Shown: piece by piece, positions 1-7,771 of the stretch
Layout: each line of letters opens with the position of its first letter
How positions within the stretch are numbered: the stretch's first letter is position 1
NCBI GenBank assembly: GCA_030609215.1
Contig: JAUWCR010000033.1
Coordinates: 1-9,258, forward strand
Source of the DNA: Actinomycetes bacterium
GTDB lineage: Bacteria > Actinomycetota > Humimicrobiia > Humimicrobiales > Humimicrobiaceae
Reading direction: 5' to 3'
Length of the DNA stretch: 9,258 nt
The notes under the pieces: generated by a model
Told to the model about the DNA's origin: nothing
The model's database searches: none
Seen by the model: the letters and a program-made list of their open reading frames with translations, nothing else
Program-made: the position numbers and the translations under genes

Positions 1-1427
1 CCAGCTTTAGCTATAATTTCTGCTTCTTTCTCATGGTATTTAGCATTTAATACCTGGTGGGGAATTCCCCTGCGATTGAGCATTTTACTCAAATGTTCTG
101 ACTTTTCTATAGAAATAGTACCAACCAGAACAGGCTGCCCTCTCTCATACCTTTTAATTATATCTTCAACAACTGCATTAAACTTGGTATTTTCAGTTTT
201 ATAAATTAAATCAGGCAAATCATTTCTTATCATTGGTTCATTTGTTGGAATAACGACAGTTTCTAGATTGTATATATGCCTGAATTCCCCTGCTTCAGTA
301 ATAGCTGTTCCAGTCATGCCAGCTAATTTTTCATACATCCTAAAATAATTCTGAATTGTAATTGTCGCCATAGTTTGATTTTCTTCTTTTACTTTAACAT
401 TCTCTTTAGCTTCAATAGCCTGATGCAGGCCTTCGCTATATCTTCTTCCTGGCATAAGCCTTCCTGTATATTCATCAACTATCAATACTTCTCCATCCTT
501 TAACATATAATCTACATCTCTGTTGAATAGATAATGTGCCTTAAGAGCTTGGTTTAAGCAGTGTATGTAAAGATAATTAGATGGATCGTAAAGATTTTCT
601 ACCCCTAGAATTTCTTCAACTCTTTCTACCCCTTTTTCTGTTATACCAACAGTTCTTGCTTTCTCGTCAACATCAAAATCTTCATTTTCGCCTAATCTGG
701 GAATAATCTGGGAAAACTTTTTATACAGTTCTGTAGTTTTATATGATACGCCAGATATAATAAGGGGAGTCCTTGCTTCATCAATTAATATGCTGTCAAC
801 CTCATCAATAATTGCATATGGATGCCCATCTTGAACCATATTTTCTTTATGTAAAACCATATTATCCCTTAGGTAGTCAAAGCCAAATTCATTATTAGTT
901 CCATAAACAACATCACACATGTATTGCAGCCTTTTCTCTTGACTTGTCATGCCATGTTGGAGCAATCCGACTTTTAAATTTAAAAACTTATAAACCTCAC
1001 CCATCCATATACTATCTCTTTTAGCAAGATAATCATTTACAGTTACAATATGAGTACTTTTCTCTGTAAAAGAATTTAAATAAACAGGAAGAGTTGCGAC
1101 AAGAGTTTTCCCTTCTCCTGTTTTCATCTCAGCAATTTTGCCTTCAAACAAGACAACACCGCCCATTATCTGAATATCAAAATGACGCATATTAACCGTT
1201 CTTCTTGCTGCCTCCCTTACTACTGCAAAACTTTCAATCATCAATTCTTCCAAGCTTTCTCCCTTTTTGTGCCTGTCCCTAAATTCTATAGTTTTTGCAG
1301 CCAGGCTTTCATCTGAAAGTACTTTTACATCACTCTCAAAACCATTAACTCTCTGAACAATTTCCTCATACTTTCTTAATTTTTTTCCTTCACCGACCTT
1401 AAATATATTTCCAATTTTTTTTAGCAT
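1..1427 (-). CDS. secA: Protein translocase ATPase SecA, N-terminal part (cut by window edge)
   Basis: SecA is the cytoplasmic and membrane-peripheral ATPase that drives unfolded preproteins through the SecYEG channel. I translated 475 complete codons from an ATG at 1427; the frame stays open to the left edge, so roughly the C-terminal half is missing. Visible landmarks are the Walker A motif MKTGEGKT (residues 101-108), [10 protein letters not shown] (129-138), [17 protein letters not shown] (174-190), the Walker B DEVD with IDEARTPL (208-222), [26 protein letters not shown] (317-342, after the preprotein cross-linking segment), and AGMTGTA (369-375) entering the second helicase fold. The start follows an AGGTGA ribosome site (1434-1439) at 6-nt spacing and gives the usual MLKKI-type SecA beginning. 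It lies 27 bp behind hpf, an order common in Firmicutes and Actinobacteria. No frameshift is seen. Identity is certain; only the C-terminal half is unassessed. Confidence 0.98.
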   Translation of the reverse strand, partial: MLKKIGNIFKVGEGKKLRKYEEIVQRVNGFESDVKVLSDESLAAKTIEFRDRHKKGESLEELMIESFAVVREAARRTVNMRHFDIQIMGGVVLFEGKIAEMKTGEGKTLVATLPVYLNSFTEKSTHIVTVNDYLAKRDSIWMGEVYKFLNLKVGLLQHGMTSQEKRLQYMCDVVYGTNNEFGFDYLRDNMVLHKENMVQDGHPYAIIDEVDSILIDEARTPLIISGVSYKTTELYKKFSQIIPRLGENEDFDVDEKARTVGITEKGVERVEEILGVENLYDPSNYLYIHCLNQALKAHYLFNRDVDYMLKDGEVLIVDEYTGRLMPGRRYSEGLHQAIEAKENVKVKEENQTMATITIQNYFRMYEKLAGMTGTAITEAGEFRHIYNLETVVIPTNEPMIRNDLPDLIYKTENTKFNAVVEDIIKRYERGQPVLVGTISIEKSEHLSKMLNRRGIPHQVLNAKYHEKEAEIIAKA

Positions 1428-1454
1428 TTATTATCACCTACTATATTACAAGTA

Positions 1455-1997
1455 TTATACACTTGGCTCTATCAGGCCGTAGTTGCTGTCTTTTCTACGA
1501 TATATGACAGCAGTCTTTTCGCTTTCTGAATTAATGAAAACAAAAAAATCATGACCAAGCATCTCCATTTGCATCACTGCTTCTTCTGGTGTTATTGGCT
1601 TTATAGCAAAATTTTTTGTTTTTACAATTTGTTTTCTTATTTTTTCTTCTATGTCCTTTTCAGGTACCACTTTACTGCTAAAATTCTTTCTTCCTCTCTG
1701 AATTATTTTGTTCCTATATTTTTTAATCTGACGTTCTATTTTAGAACTAACTTTATCAATAGCTTCGAACATATCCATACCGGAATCAGTAGCTCTGATT
1801 ACACTACCTCCGGTAAAAACAGTAACCTCAGCTAAATTATTTAAATTAATTTTTGGATTCTTTTCAAAATTTAATTTTACCTCTATCTTTATTGCTTTAT
1901 CCAGGTATTTATTTACCTTACTTTTAATTTTTTTCTCAGCATAATTTCTTACACTCTCGTCAAGCTCCATATTTCTTGCCTTTATAATGTATTCCAT
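1455..1997 (-). CDS. hpf: Ribosome hibernation promoting factor, long form (HPF)
   Basis: Long HPF binds the 30S decoding region and pairs ribosomes into inactive 100S dimers during stationary phase or stress. The 180-residue length is normal for the long form. Residues 1-100 form the S30AE/YfiA domain, recognisable from MEYIIKARNMELDESVRNYAEKK-like opening residues, GGSVIRATDSGMDMFEAID (63-81) and the basic helix ending KYRNKIIQRGRK (93-104). A lysine-rich linker follows. Residues about 126-180 are the C-terminal dimerisation domain with IVKTKNFAIKPITPEEAVMQMEMLGHDFFVF and the hallmark YRRKDSNYGLIEP (166-178). The ATG at 1997 has a strong GGGAGG site (2005-2010) 7 nt upstream. It sits 26 bp after the cold-shock gene and 27 bp before secA, so co-transcription is likely. 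Having both domains, it should act alone, without a separate RMF; that is family knowledge, not seen here. Confidence 0.97.
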   Translation of the reverse strand: MEYIIKARNMELDESVRNYAEKKIKSKVNKYLDKAIKIEVKLNFEKNPKINLNNLAEVTVFTGGSVIRATDSGMDMFEAIDKVSSKIERQIKKYRNKIIQRGRKNFSSKVVPEKDIEEKIRKQIVKTKNFAIKPITPEEAVMQMEMLGHDFFVFINSESEKTAVIYRRKDSNYGLIEPSV

Positions 1998-2023
1998 TAC
2001 CCGTCCTCCCGTCTTATAATATA

Positions 2024-2230
2024 TTACCCTATATCTACATTTATCGCTTTGATACCTCTTTCATCCTTTTTAAGCTCAAACCCCACTCTCTGACCTTTTT
2101 TTAATGTTTTAAAACCATCTGTTAAGATAGACTCGTAACTTACAAAAACATCCTCACCATTATCCTGCTCAATAAAACCAAAACCCTTTTCAGGACTAAA
2201 CCATTTAACTTTTCCAACTAATTTACTCAT
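2024..2230 (-). CDS. Cold-shock domain protein (CspA/CspB family)
   Basis: A single cold-shock domain of 68 residues, the family's usual size, folding as a five-stranded OB barrel that binds single-stranded RNA or DNA and acts as an RNA chaperone or antiterminator. The opening GKVKWFSPEKGFGFIEQD (6-23) carries the aromatic patch and RNP1 (KGFGFI, 15-20). RNP2 reads VFVSY (28-32), with Ser where most family members have His. FKTLKKGQRVGFEL (40-53) matches the usual FKTLxEGQxVxFE segment. The start is 5 bp beyond the comF stop, and its AGAGGA ribosome site (2242-2247, 11-nt spacing) lies inside the end of comF, pointing to translation from a shared message. There is therefore no room for the long cold-responsive 5' leader of classical cspA. 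A constitutive or growth-linked role is inferred; cold induction is not indicated. Confidence 0.96.
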   Translation of the reverse strand: MSKLVGKVKWFSPEKGFGFIEQDNGEDVFVSYESILTDGFKTLKKGQRVGFELKKDERGIKAINVDIG

Positions 2231-2235
2231 AAAAA

Positions 2236-2979
2236 TTACATTCCTCTGGCAATAGTTAATAAATATATTTTATTTGCACCTGATTTTTTAAGTACAGAAC
2301 TAATCTCATTTAAAGTAGCCCCTGTAGTCCATACATCATCAATTAAAAGTATATTTTTTCCATAAACTAAAAGATTGTTTCTGACTTTAAATGCCTCTTT
2401 TAAATTACTTTTTCTTTGAAAAAGATTTAATTTCTGCTGCCGGGATGTCTTTTTTATTTTTATTATATTGTTAATAAAAGGAATATTTAATACGTTTGAT
2501 AACTTTTCTGCTATAACCTGCATGTGATTTTGTATTACTTCCGAACCTGTGATTGCAAAATCTGGTACTGTTTCAATATAATCAATATCCTCTCTTCTGT
2601 AATATTTATTGTAAGCCTGTTTTAAAAAATTAATTAAAATTTTACTAATGCTGTATATCTTATTATATTTATACTTGTGTATTATCTTTTTTAATTCCCT
2701 TCTATACAATGAAAAGCTCCTGAGCCTGTAAAAATTAAAACTTTCCTTTTTGCATGAGGCACAGATTTTAATGTAATTTCTACTTTTGTCAAATGAACTA
2801 TTTGTATTATAGTCTAAAAATGGTTTGCCACAAAGGTTGCAAATCATTTTTTGGTACATTTTTACTTTCGCGCAACATTCCTGGCATAGAAGCTCATTAT
2901 TAACTTTTCCACAAACCGAACATATTGGAGGAAGAATTATATCTTTAAAAAATTCAAAAAAATTTAAATTTTTAAACAA
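2236..2979 (-). CDS. comFC: ComF family phosphoribosyltransferase-like protein with N-terminal zinc fingers
   Basis: A 247-residue ComF/GntX-type protein. In naturally competent bacteria ComFC is needed for DNA uptake or its later processing, but many non-competent species keep the gene and its substrate is not established. The N-terminus has four CxxC pairs (C20/C23, C32/C35, C47/C50, C73/C76), the double zinc-ribbon seen in this family. The C-terminus is a type I phosphoribosyltransferase fold with the PRPP loop LLIDDVWTTGATL (211-223), preceded by TSRQQKLNLFQRKSNLKEAF (178-197), the family's T..Q..L....R..N...AF segment. Unusually, the normally conserved RGFNQ motif before it is degenerate (about IQNHMQ, 149-154). 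The start is ATG 2979 with a weak GGA site about 5 nt upstream. It begins 31 bp after the nucleotidyltransferase gene and lies 5 bp before the cold-shock gene. No comFA helicase is present in the window, so competence cannot be inferred. Confidence 0.9.
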   Translation of the reverse strand: MFKNLNFFEFFKDIILPPICSVCGKVNNELLCQECCAKVKMYQKMICNLCGKPFLDYNTNSSFDKSRNYIKICASCKKESFNFYRLRSFSLYRRELKKIIHKYKYNKIYSISKILINFLKQAYNKYYRREDIDYIETVPDFAITGSEVIQNHMQVIAEKLSNVLNIPFINNIIKIKKTSRQQKLNLFQRKSNLKEAFKVRNNLLVYGKNILLIDDVWTTGATLNEISSVLKKSGANKIYLLTIARGM

Positions 2980-3010
2980 TTTATTCCAAACTTAAGCTTT
3001 CTAATTCTTT

Positions 3011-4135
3011 TTAATATTTTATCTTATCATTTTTTATTACTTCATTTGACATTATTTTTACACTGGGATGAATTATTATTCCATCCCCTATGACACTTTT
3101 AGAACCAATAACAGCTTTTTCCAAAACTGATGCTTTATCCTTTATTTTTGCATTATACCCAATAATAGCACCGATAAGGGAAGCATCTTTTCCAATATAG
3201 CCGCTTCCCCATTTTATACCCCTATACATAACAGCTCTTTCGTCAACAACAGTACTATCACCCAGTATAATAGGTCCAAAAAGTTTTGCGCCCTTTTTTA
3301 TTGTACAATTATTGCCTATGCACACAGGAGGTATAATCACTACATCTTCCTGTATTCTACAACTTTTTCCAATCCATACACCTTCTTTAACCTGTTTTCC
3401 AGGAATAATTACTTCTACCTTACCCTCCAATGCATCAAAATTACCAAGCTGATATTCATCCAAACTACCAACATCATTCCAATATTGATTATGTTTATAT
3501 CCATAATATGTAATACTTTTTTCCAAAAGATCTGGAAATACATTCTTCCCAAAATCATAAAATTTACTTTTGGGTATATAATTAAATATCTCTGATTCAA
3601 ATATATATATTCCACTATTGGCAAGATTTGATTTTGCTTCTCCGCTTAAAGGTTTTTCTTGGAAACCAGTTATTTTTTTATCCTTTGTAAGAATCACCAC
3701 TCCATATTGAGATGTATCTTCCACTTCTGTTAATACAAGAGTGCCTATACCGCCTTTCTTCTTATGAAATTCAATAGCCTTTGTTAAATTTATATCTGTT
3801 AAAGCATCGCCGCTTATAACTATAAAAGTATTTCCCTCAAAAAAATCTTCAACTTTTTTTACTCCTCCTGCAGTCCCCAGCAGTTTCTCTTCATATGAAT
3901 AAGCAATATTAACCCCCCACTTTGAGCCATCGCCAAAATAATCCTTTATAGCTTCAGGGTACCAGTGTAGATTGCAAACAATATCATTAATTTTATATTT
4001 ATAAAGAAGCTCAATTATATGTTCCATAACAGGCTTATTTACAACAGGAGCCATTGGTTTTGATATATAATCTGTAAGCGGCCTAAGTCTTGTCCCAAGA
4101 CCTGCTGCTAAAACCATAGCTTTAATTTTATTCAT
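3011..4135 (-). CDS. Sugar-phosphate nucleotidyltransferase with left-handed beta-helix tail (mannose-1-phosphate guanylyltransferase-like)
   Basis: A cytosolic enzyme joining a sugar-1-phosphate to an NTP to give an NDP-sugar and pyrophosphate. The 374 residues split into a Rossmann-type nucleotidyltransferase domain (1 to about 235) and a hexapeptide-repeat left-handed beta helix (about 250-360). Visible motifs are the nucleotide-binding signature MVLAAGLGTRLRPLT with downstream KP (7-28), LGTAGGVK (86-93), the metal-binding SGD (108-110), GFQEKP (157-162), NSGIYIF (173-179) and WNDVGS (219-224). The layout resembles the N-terminal half of the roughly 800-residue proteins that fuse this module to a phosphomannomutase, but here it ends cleanly without the mutase domain. 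GDP-mannose synthesis is inferred from the nearby isomerase and mutase; glucose-1-phosphate as substrate is a fair alternative, since motifs alone do not separate them. The ATG at 4135 has AGGAG at 4146-4150 (10-nt spacing). It probably heads the comF-csp-hpf-secA run. Confidence 0.87.
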   Translation of the reverse strand: MNKIKAMVLAAGLGTRLRPLTDYISKPMAPVVNKPVMEHIIELLYKYKINDIVCNLHWYPEAIKDYFGDGSKWGVNIAYSYEEKLLGTAGGVKKVEDFFEGNTFIVISGDALTDINLTKAIEFHKKKGGIGTLVLTEVEDTSQYGVVILTKDKKITGFQEKPLSGEAKSNLANSGIYIFESEIFNYIPKSKFYDFGKNVFPDLLEKSITYYGYKHNQYWNDVGSLDEYQLGNFDALEGKVEVIIPGKQVKEGVWIGKSCRIQEDVVIIPPVCIGNNCTIKKGAKLFGPIILGDSTVVDERAVMYRGIKWGSGYIGKDASLIGAIIGYNAKIKDKASVLEKAVIGSKSVIGDGIIIHPSVKIMSNEVIKNDKIKY

Positions 4136-4164
4136 TTTTATTCAACTCCTACTTTTACAATATT

Positions 4165-4170
4165 ATTATA
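4165..4170 (-). promoter_or_regulatory. Possible -10 element upstream of the nucleotidyltransferase gene
   Basis: A perfect TATAAT on the minus strand in the 96-bp AT-rich gap between mtnA and the nucleotidyltransferase gene, about 30 bp before that gene's ATG. I found no TTGACA-like -35 at 15-18 bp and no extended -10 TG. In DNA this AT-rich a chance match is quite possible. It is listed because the gap is one of only two places where a new transcript could conveniently begin. Confidence 0.25.
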
Positions 4171-4231
4171 ATACTATTTACACTTAAATATACTTTTTTA
4201 AACATTCATACATTTGTTATTTTTTTATATT

Positions 4232-5317
4232 TTATTTTTTCATCAATTGGCCTAAATTTTTTCCAAATGGAGGATAAACCACACCTTCTTCAGTTATGAT
4301 AGCTGTAATATTTTCACTGGGAGTCACATCAAATGAAGGATTTCTTACTGGCATATAATCTGGAATGATCCTGGTTCCCATAACTTCTCTTATCTCACTG
4401 GGCTTTCTTTCTTCTATTGGTATATCACCTCCGCTGCAAATACCAGTATCTATAGTTGATTTTGGCGCTGCAATATAAAAAGGAATATCATAATATTTAG
4501 CCAAAATAGATATACTAAGCGTTCCTATCTTATTTGCACTGTCTCCATTTGAAGCAACTCTATCCGCACCTACAATTACCGCATCAACCATTTTTTTAGA
4601 CATAAAATACCCTGCCATGTTATCTGTAATTATAAAAAAGGGAATTTTTTCCTGATAAAGTTCCCATGCAGTAAGCCTGGCACCCTGAAGATAAGGACGG
4701 GTTTCATCAACAATTACATTTTCAATCTTACCAGCCGAATGGAGACTTCTGACTACTGCAAGGGCAGTTCCATATCCTGATGTTGCTAAAGCTCCTGCAT
4801 TGCAGTGAGTGAGAACCTTAAGTTTATTTTTATTTTTACTGAAAATATCTTTTCCATTTTTACCGATTCTGTAATTAATACTTAGATCCTCTTCCTCTAT
4901 TTTTTTTGCCCTGTCCAATAATTTTTGTTTAATTTCATCCACTGTTAAATGCTTGCTTTCATATAAGATTTTTTTCATACGGTCCAAAGCCCAAAAAAGA
5001 TTCACTGCTGTTGGTCTTGCCCCAGAAAGTATTTTTATACTATTTTCCATGTGGGATAAAAATTCATCTTTGTCACTGCCACTAAATTCCGCTGCTGCAA
5101 TTGCTGCCCCATAAGCAGCAGTCACTCCAATCGCAGGAGCACCTCTTACAACCATATCCTTAATAGCGCCAGCTACCTGTTCTGTGCTGCTGCAATTAAT
5201 ATAAATCTTTTTAAACGGAAGTTCTCTCTGATCAATTAGCTTCAAGCTTTTACCATCCCATACGAGGGTCCTGACTCCGCTTGCTTTTAATTTTTGTTTT
5301 ACGTTCCCATCTCCCAT
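4232..5317 (-). CDS. mtnA: S-methyl-5-thioribose-1-phosphate isomerase
   Basis: MtnA converts the aldose 5-methylthioribose-1-phosphate to the ketose 5-methylthioribulose-1-phosphate, the step after methylthioadenosine phosphorolysis in salvage of SAM-derived methylthio groups. Related enzymes also accept 5-deoxyribose-1-phosphate. The 361 residues match the family's usual length and include [15 protein letters not shown] (56-70), [15 protein letters not shown] (100-114), [17 protein letters not shown] (170-186) with the catalytic Cys172, [18 protein letters not shown] (203-220), and [19 protein letters not shown] (248-266) with the catalytic Asp252. Both active residues present separates it from eIF2B-like relatives. 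The ATG overlaps the last 19 bp of ahcY. An in-frame TAA lies two codons upstream (one codon, TTC, between), so no earlier start is possible in this frame. The AGGAGG site lies inside ahcY. No mtnP, mtnK, mtnB or aldolase gene is in the window, so the fate of the product is not shown. Confidence 0.96.
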   Translation of the reverse strand: MGDGNVKQKLKASGVRTLVWDGKSLKLIDQRELPFKKIYINCSSTEQVAGAIKDMVVRGAPAIGVTAAYGAAIAAAEFSGSDKDEFLSHMENSIKILSGARPTAVNLFWALDRMKKILYESKHLTVDEIKQKLLDRAKKIEEEDLSINYRIGKNGKDIFSKNKNKLKVLTHCNAGALATSGYGTALAVVRSLHSAGKIENVIVDETRPYLQGARLTAWELYQEKIPFFIITDNMAGYFMSKKMVDAVIVGADRVASNGDSANKIGTLSISILAKYYDIPFYIAAPKSTIDTGICSGGDIPIEERKPSEIREVMGTRIIPDYMPVRNPSFDVTPSENITAIITEEGVVYPPFGKNLGQLMKK

Positions 5318-6555
5318 GAATTAAGATATTCCTCCTGCTCGCGTGTTAACTTATCTATAGTTATTCCCATACTTTTTAACTTGAGCTCTGCAATTTTTTT
5401 ATCTATTTCTGCCGGAACAGAATAAACCTTCTTTTCAAGAGACTTGCTATTTTTATACATATATTCAGCACTTAATGCTTGATTTGCAAAACTCATATCC
5501 ATAACACTTGCCGGATGACCTTCAGCTGCTCCTAAATTAACCAGTCTGCCTTCAGCTAAGACAAAAATACGCCTTCCATCTTTCATTTCATATTGCTCGA
5601 CAGAAGGTCTGACCTTCTTTATAGATTTGCTATTTTGCCTTAAATAATTTAGGTCTATTTCTGCATCGAAGTGACCAGAATTAGCAACAATGGCTTTATC
5701 TTTGCAATTATCTATAATTATCTTACTGATAACATTTTTATTGCCAGTTGTTGTTAGAAAAATATCTCCAACTTTAGCTGCTTCCTCTGAATTTAGGACA
5801 TCAAATCCATCTAACTTAGCTTCAAGGGCTCTTAAAGGATCTATTTCTAAAACAATGACATTAGCACCCATTCCATGCGCTCTCATTGCTACTCCTCTTC
5901 CGCACCACCCATATCCTGCAACTACAAACTTCTTTCCTGCAAAAAGGATATTTGTAGCCCTGGTTATTCCATCTATTGTGCTCTGACCGGTCCCATATCT
6001 ATTATCAAAGAAATGCTTGGTCTTAGCATCATTTACAGCAATGATAGGATAATAAAGCACGCCTCCTTTTTCCATACTTTTCAGTCTGTTAACACCAGTT
6101 GTTGTTTCTTCAGTTCCGCCCAATACTTCATCTATCAGCCCTTTCCTTTTGCTATGAATTGTAGAAATTAAATCTGCTCCATCATCCATTGTAATCTGAG
6201 GCTGTATATCCAGAACACTGTTTATATGTTTATAATAAGTTTTATTATCCTCACCCTTTATGGCAAATACTGGGATTTTATAATCTTTAACCAGAGAAGC
6301 AGCAACATCATCTTGAGTACTAAGTGGGTTTGATGCACACAATGCCACATCAGCACCACCCTGCTTTAAGGTAATCATTAGATTAGCAGTTTCAGAGGTT
6401 ACATGAAGACATGCTCCCACTATCAGCCCATTGAGAGGCTTACTTTTTGAAAAATTTTCTCTAATATCAAGCAGAACCGGCATTTCATTATCTGCCCATT
6501 TTATCTTATTCTTTCCCTCTCCTGCCAGATTAATATCTTTTACATCAAATTCCAT
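5299..6555 (-). CDS. ahcY: Adenosylhomocysteinase (S-adenosylhomocysteine hydrolase)
   Basis: This NAD-dependent cytosolic enzyme splits S-adenosylhomocysteine, the inhibitory by-product of SAM methyltransferases, into homocysteine and adenosine. By alignment to the human enzyme, the catalytic residues are intact: His51 (LHVTSETAN), Asp125 (MDDGADL), Glu150 ([10 protein letters not shown]), Lys180, Asp184 and Asn185 ([18 protein letters not shown]) and His295 (NSGHFDAEI). The NAD-binding Rossmann segment is [18 protein letters not shown] (214-231) followed by Glu237-Ile-Asp, and [14 protein letters not shown] (346-359) is also present. At 418 residues it is of the short archaeal/Thermotoga-like class. 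The C-terminus stops at YLNSWEMGT without the KPDHYRY-type tail that, in mammalian enzymes, reaches the neighbouring subunit's NAD site. The start at 6555 has an AGGAGG site (6563-6568) at ideal 7-nt spacing. Overlap with mtnA makes a SAM by-product pair. Some archaeal relatives hydrolyse S-inosylhomocysteine instead; that cannot be excluded. Confidence 0.97.
   Translation of the reverse strand: MEFDVKDINLAGEGKNKIKWADNEMPVLLDIRENFSKSKPLNGLIVGACLHVTSETANLMITLKQGGADVALCASNPLSTQDDVAASLVKDYKIPVFAIKGEDNKTYYKHINSVLDIQPQITMDDGADLISTIHSKRKGLIDEVLGGTEETTTGVNRLKSMEKGGVLYYPIIAVNDAKTKHFFDNRYGTGQSTIDGITRATNILFAGKKFVVAGYGWCGRGVAMRAHGMGANVIVLEIDPLRALEAKLDGFDVLNSEEAAKVGDIFLTTTGNKNVISKIIIDNCKDKAIVANSGHFDAEIDLNYLRQNSKSIKKVRPSVEQYEMKDGRRIFVLAEGRLVNLGAAEGHPASVMDMSFANQALSAEYMYKNSKSLEKKVYSVPAEIDKKIAELKLKSMGITIDKLTREQEEYLNSWEMGT
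5331..5336 (-). promoter_or_regulatory. mtnA: mtnA ribosome-binding site embedded in ahcY, long spacing
   Basis: A perfect AGGAGG on the minus strand inside the ahcY coding sequence, within the codons for its near-terminal Q-E-E. It is 13 nt from the mtnA ATG at 5317, longer than the 5-9 nt typical of the region's other genes. Since ribosomes ending ahcY at 5299 have already passed over the mtnA start, translational coupling is likely. Confidence 0.6.
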
Positions 6556-6586
6556 AAATTTTCCTCCTCAACTTAAAATATCACTT

Positions 6587-6613
6587 TTTATAATACTAAT
6601 AATTACCAGTCAA
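6587..6613 (-). promoter_or_regulatory. Candidate sigma-70-type promoter of ahcY-mtnA
   Basis: In the 105-bp gap before ahcY the minus strand reads TTGACT (6608-6613) and TATAAA (6587-6592), each one base off consensus, separated by 15 bp. The spacer is shorter than the preferred 17 bp. Initiation would fall near 6580, leaving a leader of about 25 nt with the AGGAGG site, too short for a riboswitch. The AT-rich setting raises the chance of a false match. Confidence 0.45.
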
Positions 6614-6660
6614 ATTTAAATGCTTAAAACAGAAACTATCTTCATTTTAGAAAATTACCT

Positions 6661-7737
6661 TTATTTCTCATTTAATTTTGCCAGTTCTGCCTTAAGAATT
6701 TCTATTTTTTTTACAGGAGTTGGATTAATTTCATTAAGCAGAGCAAGATATACACTTACAATATCTCCTGTATACATTGTACTTAAAGCTTTTGCCAGCT
6801 TTGATTTCCCCTCTACTGGAATTTCTATAATTTTAGCAAAATTGTCTCTAATAAGTTTTATTGTTGTTCTAATACGCACTTTTATTCTTTCCTGCTCCTG
6901 CTTATCTACAAGAACTATGAGTACAAATCTTGACGTTATTCCTTTAAGCCTTTCCCACCCTACTGTTTCATTATGATTTAACTCAGGAAATTCAGCCCAG
7001 AAGCATGGTGTCTTAGAGTTCTCGTTTATCTCGCACTTCCACCTGAATGCTACAGATGACAGTATCCCCTCTGTCCCATAAATTACAGGAAAGCTGTCTC
7101 CAATAGCAGCTGCAATAATCTTTGCATAATTCTTCTGGGTTTTAACTTCCCTTCTGTATTGGGTGCATTTTTCCTTTATTAACTCAAGTGCTTCCTCTAT
7201 ATCACTGTCTGGTAAACTTATAATTTTTAAAAACTTAAGAACAAGTATTGTAGAAAAGAATAAATAACCTGCAGCACCTCTTGGCTGATATCCTGAAGGT
7301 ACTTTAACAATACAGCTGCCATTGTCCTCTGCAATCTTCTCAAGCTCCCCTCCTGAAGTTACACACAACAGATTGCAACCCCTGCTTAAAGCCTGCTGTA
7401 CTGCAGACAGAGTCTCTTCAGTATTTCCAGAATAACTTACAGGTACCACGAGCCAGCTGCTATTAACAAAACCAGGTAAATCATAACTTTTTACAACCTC
7501 AATGGGAACACTAATATCATCTTTGGTAAGATTCCTAATAATATCGCCTGTGAATCCTGATCCACCCATACCAAGAATTGCAACCCCGCTAAATGCAGTA
7601 CTTTCAATACTACCTACATTAACTTTTTCTGCAATTTTCTTTGCTTCCAGCAGCTGATTGTAAAAATTCTCTTCTATGCCCAGCATATCTTCAGAATCTA
7701 ATTCTTTAATCTTTTCAAGATCATCCAGTATATTCAT
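6661..7737 (-). CDS. Bifunctional phosphoglucose/phosphomannose isomerase (SIS-domain type)
   Basis: A cytosolic isomerase that interconverts fructose-6-phosphate with glucose-6-phosphate and mannose-6-phosphate. It belongs to the SIS-domain family first characterised in crenarchaea such as Pyrobaculum and Aeropyrum, not to classical Pgi or metal-dependent ManA. The 358 residues hold two SIS lobes. Diagnostic motifs are LGMGGSGFTGDI (55-66), PVSYSGNTEETLSA (99-112) for phosphate binding, the PRGAAGY segment (152-158) with Arg153, KCEINENSK (234-242) and PELNHNETVGWE (251-262) with the conserved Glu/His pair, and PVKKIEILK near the end (341-349). The ATG at 7737 has a GGGAG site about 10 nt upstream and follows the mutase stop by 34 bp. 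With that mutase it makes a carbon path from fructose-6-phosphate to mannose-1-phosphate. Actinobacterial homologues at the same position are often annotated only as SIS-domain proteins with uncertain activity, so dual activity is predicted from motifs. Confidence 0.92.
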   Translation of the reverse strand: MNILDDLEKIKELDSEDMLGIEENFYNQLLEAKKIAEKVNVGSIESTAFSGVAILGMGGSGFTGDIIRNLTKDDISVPIEVVKSYDLPGFVNSSWLVVPVSYSGNTEETLSAVQQALSRGCNLLCVTSGGELEKIAEDNGSCIVKVPSGYQPRGAAGYLFFSTILVLKFLKIISLPDSDIEEALELIKEKCTQYRREVKTQKNYAKIIAAAIGDSFPVIYGTEGILSSVAFRWKCEINENSKTPCFWAEFPELNHNETVGWERLKGITSRFVLIVLVDKQEQERIKVRIRTTIKLIRDNFAKIIEIPVEGKSKLAKALSTMYTGDIVSVYLALLNEINPTPVKKIEILKAELAKLNEK

Positions 7738-7771
7738 TATAGTTTTTCTCCCTTACTTTCCCTATTTATAA

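Noticed and set aside
1998..2010. Duplicated GACGGG flanking the hpf ribosome site
   Set aside because: It is a 6-bp repeat explained by a strong Shine-Dalgarno region; nothing suggests a regulatory operator.
3415..3624. A 69-residue minus-strand open frame inside the nucleotidyltransferase gene
   Set aside because: It is an alternative frame within a well-conserved gene, rich in Ile/Met/Asn as expected of shifted AT-rich coding sequence.
4195..4231. AACA/TGTT hairpin next to a T-run downstream of mtnA
   Set aside because: The T-run follows the hairpin on the plus strand only, where there are no genes; the stem is four base pairs.
5690..6171. Plus-strand open frames of 98 residues opposite ahcY, and similar frames at 1551-1835, 6431-6976 and 8088-8795
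   Set aside because: They lie antisense to strongly conserved genes, have low-complexity or Ser/Pro/Phe-rich composition, match no domain I know and have no convincing ribosome sites.
6618..6655. A weak AT inverted repeat (CTAAAA ... TTTTAAG) after the isomerase gene as a terminator
   Set aside because: The stem is short, imperfect and AT-only, with no U-run following on the minus strand.
6556..6660. A SAM or SAH riboswitch upstream of ahcY
   Set aside because: The 105-bp gap is very AT-rich and has no GC-rich helices or conserved riboswitch core that I can fold; the likely leader is only about 25 nt.
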